Source: Nitrospiria bacterium
Lineage (GTDB): Bacteria; Nitrospirota; CAKKRA01; 9FT-COMBO-42-15
NCBI GenBank assembly: GCA_919903585.1
Contig: CAKKST010000292.1
Span: forward strand, 1-9,488
DNA length: 9,488 nucleotides
Direction: 5' to 3'
Under the pieces are notes generated by a model that saw only the letters and a program-made list of their open reading frames with translations, was not told where the DNA came from and ran no database searches. This document shows, piece by piece, positions 1 to 6,720 of this stretch. Positions within the stretch are counted from its first letter, which is position 1. Every line of letters begins with the position of its first letter. The position numbers were made by a program, and so were the translations under genes.

Positions 1-2
1 AT

Positions 3-614
3 ATCGTTTCTCCTGTGTCTGGCGCCAAGTATAACACTGGGTTTTATATAGCAGCCATTGTTGCAGATGACGCCTCTGGTGTTTACAAGGTTGAATATCA
101 GATAGATGGCGGGGCATGGAGGCTGCTGCCGATTGCAGACTCATCTACAGGCAGATATTCCACAGTATGGGCGCCTGTAATTGCAGATGAAGGGGTTCAT
201 ACAATAAGCTTCAGGGCGATTGATAAGTCTAAAAATATGTCTGAGCCTGTTTCAGTTGGAATTATTATTGAGGTTTTATTTGGCGCAATCACGGCGCGGC
301 CTGAGCTGGTTTATCAGGGCAGGGATGAAGAGATTAGTTACAGCATTACAAATAATGCCAATGAGGATATTGCAAACCTTAAGGTAAAGGTTGCTATAAT
401 TGATGCGGATAATAAGGAAATAAAACAGACCTTTGAAATTATGCCAAATGTGCCGATGAACACAACAATAACAGGCAGCCTTATCTTTTCTACTGCAACC
501 CTTGCGCCCAAAAGGTATCTCGCAGTCCTTGAGGCTGCAACAGCAGAAATGGCTGAATACAAGACATTGGCAAGCACAACCTTTGAGGTAAAACCAGCCA
601 TTGAGGCAGCATAG
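3..614 (+). CDS. Ig-like/CARDB-type surface protein, N-terminal part cut by window edge, ends at in-frame amber
   Basis: The open frame runs from the window edge without a stop, so the gene very likely starts upstream; a GTG at 15 is only an internal codon with no ribosome binding site visible. About 203 codons are seen. Codons 1-85 look like a bacterial Ig-like domain: short alternating beta strands, including 'VYKVEYQIDGG', 'VWAPV' and 'GVHTISFRAIDKSKN'. Codons 90-190 resemble a CARDB-type beta sandwich ('YSITNNANEDIANLKVKV'). Such modules are typical of exported, surface-bound proteins in bacteria. The frame ends at TAG 612-614, but the same frame stays open beyond it to 1967 and the two parts look like one protein. 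No catalytic motif was seen. Domain assignment is by pattern only, and I do not recognise a named gene. Confidence 0.7.
   Translation: MVSPVSGAKYNTGFYIAAIVADDASGVYKVEYQIDGGAWRLLPIADSSTGRYSTVWAPVIADEGVHTISFRAIDKSKNMSEPVSVGIIIEVLFGAITARPELVYQGRDEEISYSITNNANEDIANLKVKVAIIDADNKEIKQTFEIMPNVPMNTTITGSLIFSTATLAPKRYLAVLEAATAEMAEYKTLASTTFEVKPAIEAA
612..614 (+). other. In-frame TAG splitting one apparent long gene
   Basis: The frame that ends here (3 to 614) and the downstream frame (615 to 1967) are identical in phase. The first codons after TAG read TIPDVINLLVWVNERC, a plausible beta strand that would lie upstream of the GTG at 648. No Shine-Dalgarno sequence precedes that GTG (upstream bases TCTACTTGTCTGG). 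A single base change from AAG, CAG or GAG would restore one continuous protein. Nonsense mutation, sequencing error or recoding cannot be told apart here. Confidence 0.6.
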
Positions 615-647
615 ACAATACCAGATGTAATAAATCTACTTGTCTGG

Positions 648-1967
648 GTGAATGAGAGGTGCGAGGTAGAAAGTAGAGAGCATACAGCAGACAGTAGTCA
701 GGATGAAAAGAAAAATAGTAATGACGATAAAAAATGTATCAGAACAGATTTACTTGAAGGCGTACTCAAACAGGCAGTGACAAGCTACTTTATAGTTTAT
801 GATAAAAAGGACTTTGAGGCACAACTAAGAAATCCATACTACACAGACATACTCATCCTCGGCGATCATCATCCACTTGAAGACCACTATGCAGATGAGT
901 TGAGGGAATTGGTTTATTCAGGCAAGGGGCTTATATCATCCCTCTATCTAAAGAAAGGAGATGACCATGAAGAGGATGAGGATAAGGGAGAAAAACAGAA
1001 AGACGAATATAATACGCTCTTTGGCATAAGGTATAGGGGCAGGCTATCAGGATATGAGCATCAGGTGAATATCCTAAACAGCCCAATCTCTGCAGCAGGG
1101 ACATTAAAGGCCATAGGCGAGGTTATAAAGGTAGAGGCAAATAATCCTGAGGCTGTTGCAGCATGGATTGAAAATGAAGCAGGGCATCATAATGATGATG
1201 GACATCATGGAGAACAAAATGAATATGCAGGGATTGTTCTTAACAACTATGGCCTTGGCAGGACAATATACTTTGCCTTTGATTTAGGCCAAACAATAAA
1301 TGATGAAAACTACAATCAGATGTCAGATTTAATTAAAAACTCTATTGCCTATATCCATAAACCTGTTGATGCAAATGTCTTCTATCCAAATCAGCTTATC
1401 CCTGTTGAGATAAAGGTAAAGAGCCTTGGAGGCAACTTTGATCTGAGGATAACCGAGAGTTATCCAGCAGGGCTTAGACTGTACGACCCATTAACTGGAA
1501 AGTGGATTGCTGACAACCCATGGGTCATAAATTTTCAGCTTAAGCCAGACGAAACAAAGACAATTCTGTACTATGCGTTTATGCCGGACAGTGCAGGCGC
1601 ATATTCTTTACAGACAGAAATAGGATACATGGAGAGCGGAAATTACAACTTCTACCAGAGCCTTAGTATAGACATTAAAATTGAAAAAGATATTGCCGCA
1701 ATAACAGAGGATGTTATTACTGCATTAAAGAGGCTCACGGTAGCAGTAAAAGAAAAGGAAAAACTTGATACTGCCATAAGATACATAGAAAATATCCAGA
1801 GCAGGACAATAACCTCAGATCAGGATGTAGAGAAAAACATCCATGACATATTGAAGACTATAGAATCGTTGCTTTCTATAACATCCGCTGATGCAGCTTC
1901 TGAAAGGCTGATGATTGACAGGATTCTTGGAATATGGCAAAATAGGCATTATTTCAACATCTACTAA
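648..1967 (+). CDS. C-terminal part of the same large surface protein: Rossmann/GATase-like domain, beta-sandwich domain, helical tail
   Basis: 439 aa from a GTG at 648, which is a weak start without a ribosome binding site; coding probably continues from the upstream frame through the TAG at 612. Residues 33-240 (DLLEGVL, YFIVYDKKDF, DILILGDHHP, LREL, GKGLISSLYL) alternate strands and helices like an alpha/beta domain of the glutamine-amidotransferase-like fold. I see no catalytic Cys-His pair, so activity is doubtful. Residues 240-348 form an Ig/DUF11-like beta sandwich, and 350-430 are predicted helical. Three hydrophilic low-complexity stretches interrupt the alpha/beta part: residues 6-29 between two cysteines, 104-120 (Asp/Glu/Lys) and 180-190 (His/Asp). 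There is no signal peptide of its own, which fits a C-terminal fragment. It lies 60 bases before the secretin gene, so it may be exported or displayed by that machine (inference). Confidence 0.65.
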   Translation: MNERCEVESREHTADSSQDEKKNSNDDKKCIRTDLLEGVLKQAVTSYFIVYDKKDFEAQLRNPYYTDILILGDHHPLEDHYADELRELVYSGKGLISSLYLKKGDDHEEDEDKGEKQKDEYNTLFGIRYRGRLSGYEHQVNILNSPISAAGTLKAIGEVIKVEANNPEAVAAWIENEAGHHNDDGHHGEQNEYAGIVLNNYGLGRTIYFAFDLGQTINDENYNQMSDLIKNSIAYIHKPVDANVFYPNQLIPVEIKVKSLGGNFDLRITESYPAGLRLYDPLTGKWIADNPWVINFQLKPDETKTILYYAFMPDSAGAYSLQTEIGYMESGNYNFYQSLSIDIKIEKDIAAITEDVITALKRLTVAVKEKEKLDTAIRYIENIQSRTITSDQDVEKNIHDILKTIESLLSITSADAASERLMIDRILGIWQNRHYFNIY

Positions 1968-2013
1968 TACAAACGCAATGAGTTTATCAGCTAAACCTGA
2001 ATTTTAAGAGATT

Positions 2014-2019
2014 AAGGAG
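2014..2019 (+). promoter_or_regulatory. Ribosome binding site of the secretin gene
   Basis: AAGGAG lies 8 bases before ATG 2028, which decides that start over the in-frame ATG at 2040. Confidence 0.75.
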
Positions 2020-2027
2020 TAGCTTTA

Positions 2028-4379
2028 ATGACATTTCAGATGTTCAAAAATAATAAATTGTATTTAGTATCAATTCTAATAGTCATAATTGTTACTTCCT
2101 GTGCAACCTCAAGAGAGGTCAGGCTCGCTGAGCAGCTCTCTAAGGCAGGCAACTGGGATGCTGCTGCCCTTGCCTATCAGGAGGCAATAAAAAAGAACCC
2201 GAAGGATAGGGAGTTAAGAAACAAGCTCTTACATGCCAAAACAAAGGCAGCGGAGGGTCACTACGCAAAAGGAAAAGACTACCTAAAAGAAAAAAAGATT
2301 GACGATGCCATAGAGGAATTTAAAAGGACAATGGAGTTAATGCCGTCTATTGAAGAGTACTCTAAGGTATTAATAAATGCAGGTAAACTTAAAGAGGCAG
2401 AGAACCATTATATAGCAGGGATGCAGCTTCAGAAGGCAGAAAAATTGGATGCGGCTATATCTGAATTAGAAATGGCCATTGAATTAGACCCGACGCATCA
2501 GAAGGCGCAGGAGGCATTAACTAAGATTGGAAAGAAAAGGGAAAAGGCAGAAGAAGGTGAACTGACCCTTGCTTCCACAAAACCCATCACCCTTAAATTC
2601 CAGAACACAAAGATAAAAGAGGTCTTTGAGCTTTTATCAAAGCTATCAGGTGTGAATATCCTCTTTGATGCAGATGTAAAGAATGACCCTGTTACAGTCT
2701 TTATCAAAGATGCCACCTTTCATCAGGCCATGAATCTCATCCTTACAACAAACAAGTTATTTATGAAAAAGATAAGTGAGGATACTATCCTCATCATCCC
2801 AAAGACAAAACAGAAGATAGATCAGTATCAGGACCTTCTCATACGCACATTTTATCTTTCCAATGTAAAGGCAAAGGACATGGTGAATCTTTTAAAGACA
2901 ATGCTTGATGCAAAGAGGATATATATAAATGAAGAGCTCAATGCCATTGTGGTGAGGGAGGCGCCAGAAAAGATAAAGCTTGCTGAAAAGATAATAGAGG
3001 CAAACGACAGAAGGATAGCAGAGGTGATGCTGGATGTGGAGATATTAGAGGTGGACAGGCAGAAGTTCCTAAAATATGGCTACAGCCTTAACAAGACCTT
3101 TACTGCCTCAAGTTGGTTGAGCGGCTCTACTACAGACCCAAACCAGGCCACCATGAGCTTAAATGTATTAAAGGGTATTGGCACGGGAAACCTGTTTTTC
3201 TCTCTCCCAACCGTCTCTGTGAGGATAGACCTTATGAAACAGGATACAGATGCCCAGACCCTTGCAAATCCAAAGATAAGGGTTATAAATAATAAACCTG
3301 CCAAGATCCATATCGGCGACAGGGTTCCAATAAAGATATCAACAATAACAGAAGCTACAGGGCAGACAAGGAATATTTATGAATATAAGGATGTGGGTGT
3401 GAAATTATCAGTTGAGCCTAATATTCATCTGGGGAATAATATAACCATAAAAATGGGGCTGGAAATCAGCTCTCTGGGAAATAATGTTGGCACAGCCACA
3501 GACCCGCAGTATGTTATCGGCTCAAGAACTACAGAGACCATGCTTAACCTTAAGGATGGCGAATCAGTGATTATCGGCGGGCTTATCAAGGATGAGGAAA
3601 GAAATACAGTGGACAAGATTCCGCTGTTGGGAGACATTCCCCTATTAGGCAAGCTATTCTCCAAAACAGACAAGGGTACTATTAAAACAGATATATTAAT
3701 GACTGTTACGCCGAGGATTATCAGGAATCTTGAGGTTCCGGGCAAGGAGTTCCAGGCCTTCTGGTCAGGTACAGAGGAGAACTATTCTACAAAGCAGATC
3801 TTTGCAGGGATACCCACAAGTGTTGATACAAAAGAAGGAGAAACAGCAGCCCAGTCAGCTCCCGGCGCTGTGCCGCCTCCAAAACAATTACCTGCGCCAT
3901 TAAAACCCGTTACACCTCCTGCAGCAACCCAGCAGCCTTCAACTGCAGAAGAGCCTGAAAGGCCTCAGGCGATAGTTTCCCTAAGGCCATCTGAGCCTAA
4001 AATCCAGATAAATCAGGAAATAAAAATGGATGTGATGATTGGCGGAATAAAGAGCCTTTCTGATACCTTCCTCTCCATTACCTATGATCCAAATATTGTT
4101 GATTTCAAAAAAGTTGCAGAAGGAAATTTTCTTAACAATGATAACTGGGCTACATCCTTCATCTCCTCTGTAAATACAAAAAGCGGCATAATAGATATAC
4201 ATCTAAATCGTATTGCAGATATTACAGGGGCAAATGGTTCAGGCGTTTTATTTACACTAACCTTTCAGGGTAAGACCGTTGGCTCCTCTTCCATAATTTT
4301 TACGAACAGTCAGCTCTTTAATCCAAAAAGAGAACCAGTCTCAGTGGAATTAAAGGGTGGAACTATAAATGTGCAATAA
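2028..4379 (+). CDS. Secretin lipoprotein with TPR and C-terminal cohesin domains (GspD/PilQ-like)
   Basis: 783 aa. It forms the outer-membrane channel of a type II secretion or type IV pilus-like system. Residues 10-25 are a hydrophobic signal ending in a lipobox, VTSC, with Cys25 as the lipidation site. Residues 30-170 hold TPR-like helical repeats (e.g. 'GNWDAAALAYQEAIKKNPKD', 'KIDDAIEEFKRTMELMP', 'KLDAAISELEMAIELDP'). Residues 185-260 look like the N0/STN domain and 270-335 like a secretin N1-type domain. Residues 336-572 are the secretin core, with the signature TVDKIPLLGDIPLLGKLFS at 527-545. A Pro/Ala-rich linker (610-645) leads to a cohesin-like domain at 648-783 ('SDTFLSITYDPNIVDFKKV', 'GSGVLFTLTFQGK'). 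It overlaps the first pseudopilin gene by 11 bases. The TPR region may replace a separate pilotin or PilF-like assembly factor (inference). I am confident of secretin; the exact system is uncertain. Confidence 0.93.
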   Translation: MTFQMFKNNKLYLVSILIVIIVTSCATSREVRLAEQLSKAGNWDAAALAYQEAIKKNPKDRELRNKLLHAKTKAAEGHYAKGKDYLKEKKIDDAIEEFKRTMELMPSIEEYSKVLINAGKLKEAENHYIAGMQLQKAEKLDAAISELEMAIELDPTHQKAQEALTKIGKKREKAEEGELTLASTKPITLKFQNTKIKEVFELLSKLSGVNILFDADVKNDPVTVFIKDATFHQAMNLILTTNKLFMKKISEDTILIIPKTKQKIDQYQDLLIRTFYLSNVKAKDMVNLLKTMLDAKRIYINEELNAIVVREAPEKIKLAEKIIEANDRRIAEVMLDVEILEVDRQKFLKYGYSLNKTFTASSWLSGSTTDPNQATMSLNVLKGIGTGNLFFSLPTVSVRIDLMKQDTDAQTLANPKIRVINNKPAKIHIGDRVPIKISTITEATGQTRNIYEYKDVGVKLSVEPNIHLGNNITIKMGLEISSLGNNVGTATDPQYVIGSRTTETMLNLKDGESVIIGGLIKDEERNTVDKIPLLGDIPLLGKLFSKTDKGTIKTDILMTVTPRIIRNLEVPGKEFQAFWSGTEENYSTKQIFAGIPTSVDTKEGETAAQSAPGAVPPPKQLPAPLKPVTPPAATQQPSTAEEPERPQAIVSLRPSEPKIQINQEIKMDVMIGGIKSLSDTFLSITYDPNIVDFKKVAEGNFLNNDNWATSFISSVNTKSGIIDIHLNRIADITGANGSGVLFTLTFQGKTVGSSSIIFTNSQLFNPKREPVSVELKGGTINVQ

Positions 4380-4830
4380 AAGAGAAGATGGCCTGACACT
4401 GCTTGAAATCATTATAACCATTGTAATAATCGGCATTCTCGCCTCTATTGCAATGCCGCTATCAAGAATGGCAGTTAAACGGGCAAAGGAGGTTGAGCTA
4501 AGAAGAAATTTAAGGGTTATAAGGGATGCCTTAGACGAATATAAAAGATATGCCACAGAAAAGAAGATCTCTGTAGAGGTTGACTCAAGCGGCTATCCTA
4601 AAAATCTTGAGATTTTAGTGGAGGGTGTAGAACTCGTTGGCCAGCAGGGAAAGAAGAAAAAATTTTTAAGAAGGATACCAGAAGACCCAATAACAAATTC
4701 AAAAGAGTGGGGCCTGCGATGCTATGAGGATGAGCCTGATGCAATAAGCTGGTGCGGCAAGGATGTATTTGATGTCTTTTCAAAAAGTGAAGATACTGCT
4801 TTGGATGGGACAAAATATAAGGGATGGTAA
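4369..4830 (+). CDS. Type IV pilin-like / GspG-related pseudopilin, first of three
   Basis: 153 aa. The short leader ends in a prepilin peptidase site, Gly8 before Leu9, with Glu13 at +5 and a hydrophobic helix at 9-30 (LTLLEIIITIVIIGILASIA). Such proteins are cleaved and N-methylated by a PilD/GspO-type peptidase and polymerise into a pilus or pseudopilus below the secretin. The globular part carries RRIPEDPITNSKEW (101-114), the same Asp-Pro-x-Thr motif seen in the next two genes. Cys118 and Cys129 could form a disulfide. Leu at +1 rather than Phe and a cysteine in the leader are slightly unusual. The start overlaps the secretin stop by 11 bases, with a weak GGGTGG 8 bases upstream, so translation is likely coupled. 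Family is certain; its exact role (major or minor) is not. Confidence 0.9.
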   Translation: MCNKREDGLTLLEIIITIVIIGILASIAMPLSRMAVKRAKEVELRRNLRVIRDALDEYKRYATEKKISVEVDSSGYPKNLEILVEGVELVGQQGKKKKFLRRIPEDPITNSKEWGLRCYEDEPDAISWCGKDVFDVFSKSEDTALDGTKYKGW

Positions 4831-5219
4831 AAAGAAATCTTTTAAAAAATGAAAAGGGCTTTACATTAATAGAGCTGATGATTGTAGTTGTAATCATCGG
4901 CATACTCGCAACATTAGCTGAACCGAGTTACAGACATGCTATTATTAAGGCACGAGAGACAGCCTTAAGAAAAGACCTTTATATCTTCAGGGATATAATA
5001 GACCAGTATTATGCAGATAATGGTGTATATCCTCCTTCACTTCAGGAGATTGTTACAAAGGGTTATATCAGGTCACTTCCAGTTGACCCCTTTACAAAGG
5101 CGTCAGATACATGGGTGGATGTACTGTTTGAGGGAGATGTAAACGAAAAAGGGGTATACGATGTTAAAAGCGGCAGCGACCTGGTTGGAACAAACAATGT
5201 GCCATATAATCAGTGGTAA
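4824..5219 (+). CDS. gspG: GspG-type major pseudopilin
   Basis: 131 aa. The basic leader MVKRNLLKNEKG is cut after Gly12, giving Phe13 at +1 and Glu17 at +5, followed by the classic helix 'FTLIELMIVVVIIGILATL'. The globular part has the GspG order: 'YYADNGVYPPSLQEIV', then LPVDPFTKASDTW (85-97), then GVYDVKSGSDLVGTNNVPYNQW at the very end. That C-terminal Ser-Asp-rich loop is where GspG proteins bind calcium, and the Asp and Asn residues are kept. It overlaps the previous gene by 7 bases (ATGGTAA), indicating translational coupling, and no separate ribosome binding site of good spacing is seen. It is the best candidate for the main subunit of the pseudopilus working with the secretin. The symbol is by family resemblance and a pilus role is possible. 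Confidence 0.88.
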   Translation: MVKRNLLKNEKGFTLIELMIVVVIIGILATLAEPSYRHAIIKARETALRKDLYIFRDIIDQYYADNGVYPPSLQEIVTKGYIRSLPVDPFTKASDTWVDVLFEGDVNEKGVYDVKSGSDLVGTNNVPYNQW

Positions 5220-5769
5220 TATAATCAGGATATTTCCCCACATTCCCTCTCCCTTGATGGGAGAGGGTCAGGGTGAGGGTGAATCAGGTTTTACTTATCT
5301 TACACTGATGTTTTCTATTGTTATCATTGGCATTGGCCTCTCTGTAATAGGACCGAGCTGGAAGACAGCAAAGAAGATTGAAAATGAGGAGGAACTTCTT
5401 TTCAGGGGTAAGGAGATTGTAGATGCTATTATTGCATATTACACCGGATTCCCCGGCCAGCAGGCATTTCCAGCAAAACTGGAGGATCTATTAAAAGACC
5501 CAAGATACCCAACTACAAAACGCTATTTAAGGAAGCTCTACAGAGACCCTATAACAAATGGCGACTGGACACTAATATTAGACGCAAATCAGAGAATAAG
5601 GGGAGCCAAAAGTAAAAGTGAAGAAGCGCCATTAAAAAAAGCAAATTTTCCGGATGAATTTAAAAGCTTTGAGGGAAAGAAGAAATACAACGAATGGGTA
5701 TTTGAATACATGCCCAAGTCTCAGACGATCCCAAAGATTCCAACCTCACAGCCCGTACCTGTTAATTAA
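5161..5769 (+). CDS. Pseudopilin-like protein without Glu+5; start uncertain
   Basis: Up to 202 aa. The mature part begins at Phe44 after Gly43 (ESG/FTYLTLM), followed by a hydrophobic helix to about residue 64. The +5 residue is Thr48, not the usual Glu, a trait of tip or minor pseudopilins such as GspK and of some GspG-related proteins. 'RKLYRDPITNGDW' repeats the motif of the two genes before it, and the C-terminus is Pro-rich. The start is unclear. ATG 5161 has AAGGGG 6 bases upstream but overlaps the previous gene by 59 bases and gives a 43-residue leader. ATG 5197 overlaps it by 23. ATG 5257 lies inside a GC-rich hairpin repeat and would give an acidic 11-residue leader. The repeat seems to have landed in the original leader region. 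Likely a minor pseudopilin or tip subunit (inference). Confidence 0.75.
   Translation: MLKAAATWLEQTMCHIISGNIIRIFPHIPSPLMGEGQGEGESGFTYLTLMFSIVIIGIGLSVIGPSWKTAKKIENEEELLFRGKEIVDAIIAYYTGFPGQQAFPAKLEDLLKDPRYPTTKRYLRKLYRDPITNGDWTLILDANQRIRGAKSKSEEAPLKKANFPDEFKSFEGKKKYNEWVFEYMPKSQTIPKIPTSQPVPVN
5245..5282 (+). repeat. GC-rich hairpin repeat, copy C, in the pseudopilin leader
   Basis: CCCTCTCCC (5245-5253), loop TTGAT, GGGAGAGGG (5259-5267): perfect 9-bp arms, then a GGGTGAGGGTGA tail. It is the same element as the two copies near 9100 and 9200. Read through, it encodes the peptide SPLMGEGQGEGE within the leader of the third pseudopilin. Confidence 0.85.
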
Positions 5770-5770
5770 A

Positions 5771-5810
5771 TAAAGAAAAGACTCTACAGCTCTATCAGAC
5801 CTTTTCTTTA
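5771..5810. terminator. Possible bidirectional terminator between convergent genes
   Basis: TAAAGAAAAG (5771-5780) and CTTTTCTTTA (5801-5810) form perfect 10-bp arms around a 20-base loop between the last pseudopilin and the permease gene, which converge. The right arm lies in the last codons of the permease. The stem is AT-rich and the loop long, so termination is only a guess. Confidence 0.35.
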
Positions 5811-6715
5811 TGCTCATGGCTGTGTTCAGCATCGTCTAAGTGTGTATGGTGATGGGGAATAGCGCCGTGTAAGTGGGAATGGGCATGTTCATGGAGCATT
5901 ATCTTTCTGTGAATATAATTATATATCAGAACAATGGAAAATATAAGGGCGCCTAAGAGGACAATGGTGGCGCCTGATGCAGCATTTAGATAGAAGCTCG
6001 CATAGATGCCTGCTACAGAGGTAATGGCGCCGATTGCAATGGAGAGGAAGAACATCTTATTAAAATTGTTTGTAAGCAGCCTTGCTGTTGACGCAGGGAT
6101 AATAATGGCTGCGGCAATAAGCGTAACACCAATGACCTGCAATGATACAATTATTGATGCGGCGAGGATAAAAGAGAAGATAGCATCTATTAAGGAAGCC
6201 CTTGTTCCGTATACATTGGCAGATTCAGGGTCAAAGGTTACAAATAAGAGCTGTTTATAAAGAAAGAATATAATGATGATAACTAACAGTGTTACAATGC
6301 CTATTATAATAATATCCTCTGTTGTTACGCCGAGGATATTTCCGAAGAGGATAGCCTCAAGATTTTTAGTGAACCTTCTTATACGGCTGATAAGGGCAAT
6401 ACCGAGGGCAAAGCTCGCAGTTGTTACAATACCTATTGCCGCATCTGCCTTTATCTTTTTCTCGCGCACAATCAGATTTATCAGAAATGCGGAGAGTAAT
6501 CCCCATACCCCTGCGGCAATATACAGATTAATGGAGAAGATATAGCCGATAACCGCTCCGCCAAAGGCTGCATGGGACAGGCCATGTCCAATATAGCTCA
6601 TCCCTCTTAATACGACATATATGCCTATGATGCCGCAGAGTATGCCTATCATCATGGCCACGATCATCCCGTTAACAACAAATTCATATTTAAGGGGTGT
6701 AATTAAAAATTCCAT
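5795..6715 (-). CDS. ZnuB-like metal ABC transporter permease with His-rich tail
   Basis: 306 aa, ABC-3 family membrane subunit of a zinc/manganese-type importer. It has about eight hydrophobic segments between residues 15 and 268. Family landmarks include 'VLRGMSYIGHGLSHAAFGG' (35-53), 'FDPESANVYG' (161-170) and 'VIGVTLIAAAIIIPASTARL' (194-213). The last 32 residues are a cytoplasmic-type tail with 12 histidines between 275 and 302 in His-x-His patterns plus Asp and Glu. Most family members lack or have a much shorter tail, so it could bind or store metal. It is last in the operon, 5 bases after the ATPase stop, with no clear ribosome binding site, so coupling is likely. Substrate is not fixed by sequence: the family suggests Zn or Mn, while the NikR control suggests Ni. 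Confidence 0.92.
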   Translation of the reverse strand: MEFLITPLKYEFVVNGMIVAMMIGILCGIIGIYVVLRGMSYIGHGLSHAAFGGAVIGYIFSINLYIAAGVWGLLSAFLINLIVREKKIKADAAIGIVTTASFALGIALISRIRRFTKNLEAILFGNILGVTTEDIIIIGIVTLLVIIIIFFLYKQLLFVTFDPESANVYGTRASLIDAIFSFILAASIIVSLQVIGVTLIAAAIIIPASTARLLTNNFNKMFFLSIAIGAITSVAGIYASFYLNAASGATIVLLGALIFSIVLIYNYIHRKIMLHEHAHSHLHGAIPHHHTHLDDAEHSHEHKEKV

Positions 6716-6720
6716 AATAT

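Noticed and set aside
612..614. Pyrrolysine insertion at the amber codon
   Set aside because: No pylTSBCD genes or methylamine methyltransferase features are in the window; a mutation or read error is simpler.
338..4903. Minus-strand open frames opposite the surface protein, secretin and pilin genes
   Set aside because: They have no ribosome binding sites, no recognisable domains and lie fully opposite well-supported genes; they are shadows.
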